This document shows positions 6,033-12,451 of a stretch of DNA of 12,481 bases, piece by piece. Position 1 is the first letter of the stretch. The number at the start of each line of letters is the position of its first letter. The notes under the pieces were generated by a model, which saw nothing but the letters and a program-made list of their open reading frames with translations, ran no database searches and was not told the DNA's origin. This DNA is from JALVIU01 sp964462295 (GTDB taxonomy: Bacteria; Atribacterota; JALVIU01). Location of the stretch: assembly GCA_964462295.1 (NCBI GenBank), contig CAYWXH010000043.1, positions 1-12,481 on the forward strand, read 5' to 3'. The position numbers and the translations under genes are program-made.

Positions 6033-7466
6033 ATGAAAAAAGGTGCAAAAATTATAGCACTTTTGACAGTTTCAATAATTTTAATGTTTTCCCTTTGGGC
6101 ATGGGCAGATAACTCAAACAATATATATACCCAAAATAGCCCTATAGTAAAGGCGGTAAAGATGGTAGGTCCTGCAGTTGTAAGAATTGATACAGAAAAA
6201 AAGGTAAAAGTAGGTGGACCTGCCTTTCCATACGGTGGATATGATGAATTTTTTAGAAGATTCTTTGGAGAAGACCCATTTTTAAAGGAGTTTTTTGGAC
6301 CTGGCCCAGGTCAACCACAGGAAAGAATAATAGCAGGCATAGGTTCTGGTTTCATATTTGATGGAAGAGGATATATTTTAACAAATAATCATGTGATAGA
6401 TGGTGCAGACAATATTAAGGTAACATTAAGTGATGGAAGAAAGTTTAAGGCAAAATTAGTAGGCGCGGATCCATATACAGACCTTGCAGTAATAAAGATA
6501 AATGGAAAAAATCTACCTGTTGCAAAACTTGGGGATTCTTCAAAACTCCAAATTGGAGAATGGGCAATCGCTATAGGAAACCCATTAGGGATTCAAAACA
6601 CTGTAACACTTGGCATCATAAGTGCAGTAGATAGAACTATACCAAGACCAAACGGACAAGGTGTAATGAGACATCTTATTCAGACAGATGCAGCAATTAA
6701 TCCAGGAAATAGTGGTGGACCCCTTGTAAATATAAAAGGCGAAGTAATAGGTGTAAACACAGCAATTATTGCATCTGCACAGGGCATAGGGTTTGCAGTG
6801 GCCATAAATACAGCAAAGGGCATCATCAATGACCTTATTAAAGAAGGAAAGGTAGAGCGTGCATACTTAGGTGTATACATCCAAGATCTTACAAAGGATA
6901 TAGCAGACACAATGGGGCTTAAGGTGGAAAAAGGTGCACTTGTATCTGAGGTAGTAAAAGGGTCACCTGCAGATAAGGCAGGGCTTAAGAGGGGAGATGT
7001 AATAATCAAGGTAGATGATACGAAGATCGAAAGCTCAGGCGACCTACAGGATGCAATAAGGAGCAAGAAGGCAGGAACAAAGGTAACACTTACCATAATA
7101 AGAGATGGAAACCAGATGAATATAGATGTAACGCTGGGCAAACTCTCTACCCAGGAAGTAAGCGCAAAGAAGGAAAAAACAGAGGCAGAGGCACTTGGTA
7201 TAGAGGTTGCAAACATTACTCAGAAGATAAAGGACTACTATGGCATAGAAGACGATGAAGGTGTAGTAGTAACAGCTGTAAAACCGGGCTCTGTAGCAGC
7301 ATTTTCCGGAATTCAACCTGGTGATGTAATAAAAGAGATAAACAAAATGTCTATAAAAAATGTAGATGATTTTGAAAAGGCCTTGCAAAAGGCAAAAAAT
7401 AAAAAGAAACTACTCCTCCTCCTTTCCCGTGAGGGACACAACTATTATCTTGTGATAACCAGATAG
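6033..7466 (+). CDS. htrA: HtrA/DegP-family serine protease with two PDZ domains
   Basis: Envelope quality-control protease that degrades misfolded exported proteins; 477 aa from this start, a normal DegP length. Residues 4-25 are a hydrophobic signal sequence ending AWA|DN, so it is periplasmic or membrane-anchored. A flexible aromatic segment rich in Phe and Gly follows (about 60-95), matching the long LA-loop region of DegP. The protease domain is intact: His120 in TNNHVI, Asp150 in DPYTDLAV and Ser227 in GNSGGPL. PDZ1 starts near 277 with the carboxylate-binding loop YLGVYI; PDZ2 spans about 385-477 with GVVVTAVKPGSVAAFSGIQP. No frameshift is seen. It stands alone between the phosphorylase and the second transport operon and ends at a strong terminator. 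Family assignment is firm; whether it is DegP, DegQ or another HtrA paralogue is not resolved. Confidence 0.93.
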   Translation: MKKGAKIIALLTVSIILMFSLWAWADNSNNIYTQNSPIVKAVKMVGPAVVRIDTEKKVKVGGPAFPYGGYDEFFRRFFGEDPFLKEFFGPGPGQPQERIIAGIGSGFIFDGRGYILTNNHVIDGADNIKVTLSDGRKFKAKLVGADPYTDLAVIKINGKNLPVAKLGDSSKLQIGEWAIAIGNPLGIQNTVTLGIISAVDRTIPRPNGQGVMRHLIQTDAAINPGNSGGPLVNIKGEVIGVNTAIIASAQGIGFAVAINTAKGIINDLIKEGKVERAYLGVYIQDLTKDIADTMGLKVEKGALVSEVVKGSPADKAGLKRGDVIIKVDDTKIESSGDLQDAIRSKKAGTKVTLTIIRDGNQMNIDVTLGKLSTQEVSAKKEKTEAEALGIEVANITQKIKDYYGIEDDEGVVVTAVKPGSVAAFSGIQPGDVIKEINKMSIKNVDDFEKALQKAKNKKKLLLLLSREGHNYYLVITR

Positions 7467-7474
7467 TGTGTGAG

Positions 7475-7524
7475 TAGCAAGAGGAGGGTTTCCCCCCTCC
7501 CTTTTCCCTCCTCTTGCTATTTTT
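7475..7524 (+). terminator. Intrinsic terminator after htrA
   Basis: A perfect 14-bp stem (7475-7488 TAGCAAGAGGAGGG with 7506-7519) and a 17-nt loop are followed directly by TTTTT (7520-7524). It begins 8 nt after the htrA stop. It also lies 17 nt beyond the end of the converging permease operon, but read on the minus strand it has no U-tract, so any role there would be 3'-end protection. Confidence 0.88.
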
Positions 7525-7541
7525 CTATCTAAATATAGTAA

Positions 7542-8393
7542 TCACTTAATAGAACCAAAAGTTAACCCTTTAACCATATACCTTTCTAAGAATAAAGCTA
7601 TTATCGCTGTAGGAAGAATAGTTATTATGGCCAATGTAGAAATATACCACCAAAGAGGACCTCTTGAGGTATTTTGCGCAGCTATCATAAGAGGCAAAGT
7701 TTGAGCCCTTTGAAAAGTCAAAATCAATGCAAATAAAAATTCGTTCCAAGCAAAAACAACAGAAATAAGAAATGTCGCTACCATGCCAGGTTTAGAAAGG
7801 GGTAAAATTATTTTTGTAAAGATTTGAATCCTACTTGCCCCATCTACCCATGCACTTTCCTCAATTTCTCGAGGAATTCCAGCCATAAAGTCCCTCATAA
7901 GCCACACTGCAAGGGGCAGATTAAACATCGTATATACTATAATCATTCCTACCCTTGTATCAAGAAGGTGAAAAACCCTAAATAACAAAAAATAAGGCAA
8001 TACCACTGCGATAGGGGGAAACATCCTCTGGGAAATCATCCAAAAAGCAATATCCTTATTTCCAAATTTTTTATTACCAAATTTAAATCTAGTAAGGGCA
8101 TATGCAGACATTGAACCTATTATAATTACAATAATAGAACTTGTAAAACTTATTATTATACTGTTTATAAGTGGTCCCTTGGAATCTGATTCGGGAGATG
8201 TAAATATGTGAATCCATGGCTCTAATGTAGGTTTGTAATCTATAAATGGAAAAAATTTAGGACCATTAAATACATCAATAGGCCTTTTAAAAGAAGTAAT
8301 TAAAGCCCAATAAATAGGAAATAAAGCTACTATAGTCCACATACCTAAAAGAATGTATGTAATAATATGGTTTATCCTTTCTCTTTTTTTCAT
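7542..8393 (-). CDS. Sugar ABC transporter permease (MalG-like)
   Basis: Inner-membrane permease of a CUT1-type carbohydrate importer, 283 aa. The first membrane segment (10-33) ends in the FPIYWALITSFK signature, a periplasmic stretch of about 45 residues follows, and five more segments come after it. The EAA loop lies at about 176-199 (EIEESAWVDGASRIQIFTKI), where the ATPase should dock. AAAGGTGAT about 6 nt before the ATG serves as ribosome-binding site. It overlaps the upstream permease by 4 nt (ATGA at 8390-8393), which implies coupled translation. It is the last gene of the leftward operon. The transported sugar cannot be named from this subunit. Confidence 0.87.
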   Translation of the reverse strand: MKKRERINHIITYILLGMWTIVALFPIYWALITSFKRPIDVFNGPKFFPFIDYKPTLEPWIHIFTSPESDSKGPLINSIIISFTSSIIVIIIGSMSAYALTRFKFGNKKFGNKDIAFWMISQRMFPPIAVVLPYFLLFRVFHLLDTRVGMIIVYTMFNLPLAVWLMRDFMAGIPREIEESAWVDGASRIQIFTKIILPLSKPGMVATFLISVVFAWNEFLFALILTFQRAQTLPLMIAAQNTSRGPLWWYISTLAIITILPTAIIALFLERYMVKGLTFGSIK

Positions 8394-9265
8394 GAGATCA
8401 CCTTTGTTCTTTCTCTAAATATATTAAGATAAGTCATAGAAAGTATTATAATAGTTGCAAGTAATACATAACTTATTGCAGATGCATATCCTAAATTAAA
8501 ATGTTTCATAGCTACATAGTATCCATAAATGCTTACAGAGGCTGTAGATAAACCCGGCCCTCCTCCTGTAGTAATCATGATAACATCAAAGATCTTAAAC
8601 ATCTCCACTCCTCTTAGAAGAGCCGCGGTAATAATGATAGGATAAATTAAGGGAAGGGTAATATAAATAAGAGCCTTAAATCCTGTGGCACCATCTATAT
8701 AAGCTGCTTCATAGGGCTCTTGTGGTAAAGATTGTAAAGCTGCTAAAAATATTATCATCATAAATGGAATCCATTCCCAGGCATCTATAATAAGAATAGA
8801 CATTTTTGCTATACTTGGATTGGATAACCAAGAAACAGGGTGTATCCCAATATGCTTAAGAAAGAAATTTATGGGTCCCATCGTTTCATCAAGTAGCATC
8901 TTCCACATATACGCTACAGCTACAGGTGTAAGCATCATAGGCATCAAAAAAACTACTCTAAAAAATTTTTTGCCCTTTATATTTTGACTTAATAAAAGCG
9001 CAAGGCCAAACCCTATAATGCCCTCTACAATAGTTCCTACTATTACATAAAATAAGGTGTTTATAAGGGTTATCCTAAAATTGGCATCATGATAGAGGTC
9101 AACAAAATTTTTGATACCTATAAATCTAATCCCTATCCCTATAGAAGAAGGTTGCCACTTACTAAAAGCAAGATAAAGAGAAAATAATAACGGAAAAATA
9201 GATAAAGCTAATATCAAGATAACCCCGGGGAGAAGAAAAAAATACCTTATCCTTTCTCTCTGCAT
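8390..9265 (-). CDS. Sugar ABC transporter permease (MalF-like, short form)
   Basis: Partner permease of the MalG-like subunit, 291 aa, with about six membrane segments. It lacks the long periplasmic domain of E. coli MalF, as in most CUT1 importers. The EAA loop is at about 184-207 (EPYEAAYIDGATGFKALIYI) and a GGGPGLST signature at 234-241. The start is unusual: the ATG at 9265 is preceded by ACTAAAACAAAAA with no Shine-Dalgarno, unlike every other gene here. No in-frame ATG, GTG or TTG lies between it and the preceding hairpin, and the next internal starts would remove the first membrane segment. Translation may therefore depend on the upstream binding-protein gene or on the A-rich leader. 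Confidence 0.86.
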   Translation of the reverse strand: MQRERIRYFFLLPGVILILALSIFPLLFSLYLAFSKWQPSSIGIGIRFIGIKNFVDLYHDANFRITLINTLFYVIVGTIVEGIIGFGLALLLSQNIKGKKFFRVVFLMPMMLTPVAVAYMWKMLLDETMGPINFFLKHIGIHPVSWLSNPSIAKMSILIIDAWEWIPFMMIIFLAALQSLPQEPYEAAYIDGATGFKALIYITLPLIYPIIITAALLRGVEMFKIFDVIMITTGGGPGLSTASVSIYGYYVAMKHFNLGYASAISYVLLATIIILSMTYLNIFRERTKVIS

Positions 9266-9273
9266 TTTTTGTT

Positions 9274-9306
9274 TTAGTACAAGAGGGGATACCCCTCTTG
9301 TACTAA
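9274..9306 (-). promoter_or_regulatory. Intercistronic hairpin between binding-protein and permease genes
   Basis: A perfect 15-bp stem (9274-9288 with 9292-9306, TTAGTACAAGAGGGG) with a 3-nt loop overlaps the stop codon of the binding-protein gene (9303-9305). On the transcribed strand the hairpin is followed by AAAACAAAAAATG, so there is no U-tract and the permease ATG begins 8 nt later. This suits segmental mRNA stability or partial attenuation, as known for malE-malF, giving an excess of binding protein. A GAGGGG that could serve as ribosome-binding sequence is buried in the stem. Confidence 0.8.
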
Positions 9307-10784
9307 TAGACCTCCTTTACATTTAAAGATTCTCTAAAGAGTTTTAACTGTTGTTTTCTGCCTATTTCGTTTGTTATCTTATCCCACTCTTTTGCTACCA
9401 TATCGAGTGCAACCTTTGGAGAGAGTTGTTTTGCAAGAGCCATTGTAACGTATTGATCAAGTACATCAAAATATCTTGCAGATCCAGGGATTCTTAAATC
9501 TAACACTGCGTTTGGATCTGTTATGCTACTTTTTATAGCCCCTAAATAATCCTTTGCACTTTCTTCATCAAAACCTGCATCTGTCCAGATTTTTAGATTT
9601 TCAAATTGAGAATATCTTAATGGATTTACACCGGTCTCTGGGGTAACAACATCTATTAGACTATTTTTCTTACTTCCAAGGAAAGAAGCAAAGCTTATAG
9701 CAGCATCTCTATGTTTTGATGTCTTTGTGACTGAAATAATCCAACCACCAAATGCTATATAAGGAGCATAGTTGGGTTTATCCATTTTTTCCCATTTATT
9801 TGTTTCCAAATTAAATACCTCTGGAGATCCTGGTAATTTTGCAAAACCTACTTTGCCCTTTACAACAGATTGTTTAGGATCTATTGACATTGTCCCTATA
9901 TCTCCCCAATCCAAAGCCAGGGCAACCTTTCCAGAGACAAAATAGCTTCTAACTTCTCCTATAGAGAAATTAAGTATTCCAGGTGGTCCATATTTAGCCA
10001 TTTCTACATAATTTTCAAGACCTTTTACATATCCAGGGTTATTTATTACCGGTTTCATATCTTTTACATTAAAGAAAAAGCTGGGATTTCCAGGATATTT
10101 AGCATAAGCTGTAGCATGGGATATAAAAGTCCAGTAAGACTGCTGATGTCTAACCATGGCCTCTGCTACTCCATATTCTACCTCACCATCACCATCCCAA
10201 TCCCATCCATTGAAAAATTCTGCAAAATCTTTATATTGTTTCCAAGTCTTTGGTTCTCCAAGCTCATATCCATATTTCTCTTTAAATTTTTTTCTATATT
10301 CCGGATTTTCTACAAGGTCTTTTCGATAGTAGATCATATGACAATCCCCATCATAAGGGAAAGCATATCGTTTTCCGGCCCATCCAAGGAGTCTATTTCT
10401 ATAAAGTGGAACAACATCGTTCCAATCTACTGATTTATCAATTTCCGGATCCTTTGGTACCTCTACTACATATCCTGGTCCCATAATATCACCAGACCAA
10501 TCAGATGCATAGATTATTACATCAAAAGAATGTGTACCCGTAATAAATGAAGTGATTAATTTTTCATATAGATCTCCATATGGAAAAGTAACTATCTTGA
10601 CCTTCCCTCCTGTCTTTTCTTCCCATTCTTTATAGTGCATAAGCACAGGTTTTACAATTTGAGGTCCGACCATTGTAGCAATTACTATTGTTTGACCCTC
10701 AAAGGGTTTTTTCGCAAAAGCAAAAGTAGTAAATATACCAAAAATCAACAAGCTAACAAGCAAAATACCCAATAATCTTTTCAT
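9303..10784 (-). CDS. ABC transporter sugar-type solute-binding protein
   Basis: Periplasmic ligand-binding protein of the second importer, 493 aa, on the large side for the MalE-like family. Residues 1-24 are a signal peptide ending AFA|KK, with no lipobox Cys. The fold-1 pattern is recognisable: a first strand QTIVIATM (31-38), GDLYEKLITSFITGTHSFDV (70-89), and a hinge-region GGWIISVTKTSKHRDAAISF (346-365). Residues 195-203 read DWDGDGEVE, an Asp-rich loop like calcium-binding DxDxDG loops. The aromatic-rich interior (WDW, SYWTF) fits carbohydrate stacking, but the ligand is unknown. GGGAGGG about 7 nt before the ATG sets the start. It follows the lacI gene by 64 nt and is separated from the permeases by a hairpin. 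No closely named family member is recognised with confidence. Confidence 0.85.
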   Translation of the reverse strand: MKRLLGILLVSLLIFGIFTTFAFAKKPFEGQTIVIATMVGPQIVKPVLMHYKEWEEKTGGKVKIVTFPYGDLYEKLITSFITGTHSFDVIIYASDWSGDIMGPGYVVEVPKDPEIDKSVDWNDVVPLYRNRLLGWAGKRYAFPYDGDCHMIYYRKDLVENPEYRKKFKEKYGYELGEPKTWKQYKDFAEFFNGWDWDGDGEVEYGVAEAMVRHQQSYWTFISHATAYAKYPGNPSFFFNVKDMKPVINNPGYVKGLENYVEMAKYGPPGILNFSIGEVRSYFVSGKVALALDWGDIGTMSIDPKQSVVKGKVGFAKLPGSPEVFNLETNKWEKMDKPNYAPYIAFGGWIISVTKTSKHRDAAISFASFLGSKKNSLIDVVTPETGVNPLRYSQFENLKIWTDAGFDEESAKDYLGAIKSSITDPNAVLDLRIPGSARYFDVLDQYVTMALAKQLSPKVALDMVAKEWDKITNEIGRKQQLKLFRESLNVKEVY

Positions 10785-10840
10785 TATAATCCCTCCCTTT
10801 TTTAAATAGTAAAGAATAAATAAATATTAAATATATCTCA

Positions 10841-10849
10841 CCTCCTTTC
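10841..10849 (-). promoter_or_regulatory. Orphan Shine-Dalgarno (Stab-SD-like) between lacI and the binding-protein gene
   Basis: On the minus strand GAAAGGAGG begins at the last base of the lacI stop codon and lies about 57 nt before the binding-protein ATG, far too distant to start it; that gene has its own GGGAGGG. No start codon follows at a usable distance. A -10-like TACAAT (plus-strand 10850-10855) touches its 5' side but lacks a good -35. If a transcript begins or is processed here, the motif would sit at the mRNA 5' end, as in the ugpB leader. Confidence 0.4.
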
Positions 10850-11859
10850 TATTGTATTTTATTCATTTTCTTTACAGATTCCCTTTTTATAAGCTCAGTT
10901 TTAAGGGTTACATTTTGAAATTCTAAATTTTCATCTTTTATTCTATGTATAAGGATAGTAGCAGCTGTCGTGCCTATAGTATAGCTTGGTTGAGCTACTG
11001 CTGTTATAGGAGGGGTATATAAAGAGAACCAATCCATATCATCAAAAGAGACTATGGAAATATCCTCTGGAATATGGAGCTTAGAATCAATAATAGCCTT
11101 TAAACCTCCTATTGCCGTAATATTGTTTGGAAAAAATATAGCAGTAATTCTTTCAGATTTATCTAACAAATTTTTAGTAGCAATATATGCCGATTCTTTC
11201 GTAAACTTAGACTCTGAAATTATTGCATCTTGTTCGAGATTATACATCTTTAAAGCCTTTAATACCCCTTTAAATCTTTCTTTTCCAGTAGAGATTTTAA
11301 GATCCCCAGTAAGAATTCCTATGTTCCTATGTCCCATTTGTATTAGGTAATTCATTCCCTTAAATCCACCATCAACATTATCTACCACTACATAATCAGC
11401 TTGAAGTCCTTCCACTTTTCTATCCATCATAACCAAAGGGACCCCAAATTTCAAAATTTTTCTCCATTTTGTTTTACTTTTAGTATTAGCAGCCACAGCA
11501 ATTAAACCATCTACTCTTTTTTTTAACAAAACATCTATATAGATATCTTCTTTTTTCTCATCTTCATCTGTATTACACAATATTAAATTAAAACCGTGAT
11601 TATATGCAACTCTTTCAATGCCTTTTACTATCTCAGGGAAAAATGGATTTGCTATATCTGATATAAGAAGTCCTATAGTATTTGTTTTTCTCAACTTTAC
11701 ACTTGCGGCAGGATAAGAGGGTACATAATTAAGTTCTTTAGCTATTTCTAAGATCTTCCTTCGTGTTTCCTTATTTATTCCTTTTTCATTGTTCAAGGCC
11801 TTGGAAACTGTGGCTATGGAAAATCCCGATTTTTCCGCTATATCTTTTAAAGTTGTCAT
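10849..11859 (-). CDS. LacI-family transcriptional regulator
   Basis: A 336-aa repressor-type protein with the standard LacI layout. Residues 2-47 form the helix-turn-helix and minor-groove hinge helix (TLKDIAEKSGFSIATVSKAL, then NKETRRKILEIAKELNY). From about residue 60 a periplasmic-binding-protein-like effector domain follows (TIGLLISDIANPFFPEIVKG, 61-80; TAIFFPNN and SFDDMDWFS later). It should bind DNA as a dimer and release it, or bind it, on sensing a sugar. It lies directly upstream of and parallel to the binding protein and permeases, so it most likely controls them and itself. Weak AAAGG 9 nt before the ATG plus GAGG nearer the start give a modest ribosome-binding site, consistent with low repressor levels. 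The effector is unknown. Confidence 0.9.
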   Translation of the reverse strand: MTTLKDIAEKSGFSIATVSKALNNEKGINKETRRKILEIAKELNYVPSYPAASVKLRKTNTIGLLISDIANPFFPEIVKGIERVAYNHGFNLILCNTDEDEKKEDIYIDVLLKKRVDGLIAVAANTKSKTKWRKILKFGVPLVMMDRKVEGLQADYVVVDNVDGGFKGMNYLIQMGHRNIGILTGDLKISTGKERFKGVLKALKMYNLEQDAIISESKFTKESAYIATKNLLDKSERITAIFFPNNITAIGGLKAIIDSKLHIPEDISIVSFDDMDWFSLYTPPITAVAQPSYTIGTTAATILIHRIKDENLEFQNVTLKTELIKRESVKKMNKIQ

Positions 11860-11887
11860 AACCTCAAACCTTTCATGTTAATATTGT

Positions 11888-11901
11888 ATAAATCGTTTAA
11901 T
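11888..11901. promoter_or_regulatory. Candidate LacI-type operator upstream of lacI
   Basis: ATAAATCGTTTAAT is an imperfect inverted repeat around a central CG; five of seven positions in each half match. This is the geometry of LacI-family operators. It lies 29 nt before the lacI start, just downstream of the candidate promoter at 11905-11933, where a bound repressor would block transcription. It is a single site, so the inference is weak. Confidence 0.4.
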
Positions 11902-11904
11902 ATA

Positions 11905-11933
11905 ATTTTTCCATAAAATTTTAGTTTTGTCAA
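11905..11933 (-). promoter_or_regulatory. Candidate promoter of the lacI-transport operon
   Basis: On the minus strand an exact TTGACA (plus-strand 11928-11933) is followed after 17 nt by AAAAAT (11905-11910), which matches four of six -10 positions. TATACAAT further downstream (11883-11890) is a better -10 but has no -35 at the right distance. The operator-like palindrome lies between the two. Confidence 0.55.
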
Positions 11934-11940
11934 GAGATTT

Positions 11941-12070
11941 TTAAAAAATAAAATTTTGTTATTCTATAGATACCGCCTGATAAGATATTACTATAAAGAG
12001 AGCTCATATTACGACTATGACTGGGAGTAGTCAACCTCCCCCCTCCATATTATTACAAGAAGTGAGGTGA
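11941..12070. other. Intergenic spacer, no gene seen
   Basis: AT-rich sequence (to about 12000) followed by mixed composition leading into the repeats. It holds a short 5-bp inverted repeat (GACTA/TAGTC, 12013-12032) and a run of C residues near 12036-12044. No open frame with a ribosome-binding site and no RNA gene was recognised. Confidence 0.4.
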
Positions 12071-12121
12071 GTAACGCAATCTCTCTCTGCAACCTCATTG
12101 TGAGGAACCCTTCCGTCCCCC
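12071..12121. repeat. Degenerate repeat fragments at the edge of the right cluster
   Basis: CGCAATCTC (12075-12083) resembles the inner arm GGCAATCTC. CCTCATTGTGAGG (12093-12105) resembles the outer arm TCATTGCGAGG and is itself a 5-bp hairpin with a TTG loop. These look like decayed copies of the family that is intact from 12122 onward. Confidence 0.5.
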
Positions 12122-12218
12122 TGTCATTGCGAGGAGGGGCGTCTTTTGCCCTGCCGTGGCAATCTCTGGTACTGAAAAAGAGATTGCCACGGGTCACTTC
12201 CGTGGCCCTCGCAATGAC
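12122..12218. repeat. Palindromic repeat unit 1 (cloverleaf-forming)
   Basis: Nested element. The outer arm TGTCATTGCGAGGAG (12122-12136) pairs with CTCGCAATGAC (12208-12218); the inner arm CCGTGGCAATCTC (12154-12166) pairs with GAGATTGCCACGG (12180-12192). The left spacer forms a hairpin GGGC (12137-12140)/GCCC (12148-12151). The right spacer forms GGGTCAC (12191-12197)/GTGGCCC (12202-12208), with one G-T pair. The whole can fold as a stem with three hairpin arms. It has no credible coding content. Confidence 0.85.
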
Positions 12219-12238
12219 GACACAGGGGGAACATGGGG

Positions 12239-12265
12239 CCTCGCAATGACGATGCCCGGAAGGGC
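12239..12265. repeat. Solo outer arm with side hairpin
   Basis: CCTCGCAATGAC (12239-12250) is an outer right arm without its partner. It is followed by a small hairpin GCCC (12254-12257) GGAA GGGC (12262-12265), comparable to the side hairpins of the complete units. The bases from 12266 to 12308 connect to unit 2 and show no further arm. Confidence 0.6.
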
Positions 12266-12308
12266 GGTCTTGTCCCATACGTAGCGAAGGGTCCACGCAT
12301 CTCCGTTC

Positions 12309-12438
12309 TGTCATTGCGAGGAGCCCGCATTTTGGGCGACGCGGCAATCTTTGGTACCGAAAGACCGTACGAACGAAAATGAGGGAACGCCAAAAGAGAG
12401 ATTGCCACGGGGCTAAAAAACAGCCCCTCGCAATGACA
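12309..12438. repeat. Palindromic repeat unit 2 (cloverleaf-forming)
   Basis: Same layout as unit 1 but longer. The outer arms are TGTCATTGCGAGG (12309-12321) and CCTCGCAATGACA (12426-12438), a perfect 13-bp match. The inner left arm is CGGCAATCT (12342-12350) and the inner right GAGATTGCCACGG (12398-12410), around a loop with GGTACC. The left side hairpin is GCCC/GGGC within 12323-12337; the right one is GGGGCT (12409-12414)/AGCCCC (12422-12427). The side-hairpin sequences differ from unit 1 while pairing is kept. Confidence 0.85.
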
Positions 12439-12451
12439 AACCATGGGGGCT

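Noticed and set aside
6680..7216. A 178-codon frame antisense to the htrA gene.
   Set aside because: It is the shadow of a clearly conserved protease gene, has a Ser- and Thr-rich composition from reversed codons, and has no start signal.
9303..10784. Second binding protein considered as a named maltose or other specific sugar-binding protein.
   Set aside because: Only general family-1 binding-protein features are visible, so the ligand cannot be assigned from the sequence alone.
12013..12032. Short inverted repeat GACTA/TAGTC before the right repeat cluster, considered as a terminator or operator.
   Set aside because: It has only five base pairs with a 10-nt loop and no U-run, and no gene end is nearby.
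12015..12444. Overlapping open frames on both strands (12015-12347, 12124-12444, 12067-12249) that could be read as small proteins.
   Set aside because: They run through palindromic repeats, and pieces such as HCEA and PRNDR are translations of the repeat arms. They lack ribosome-binding sites and family resemblance.
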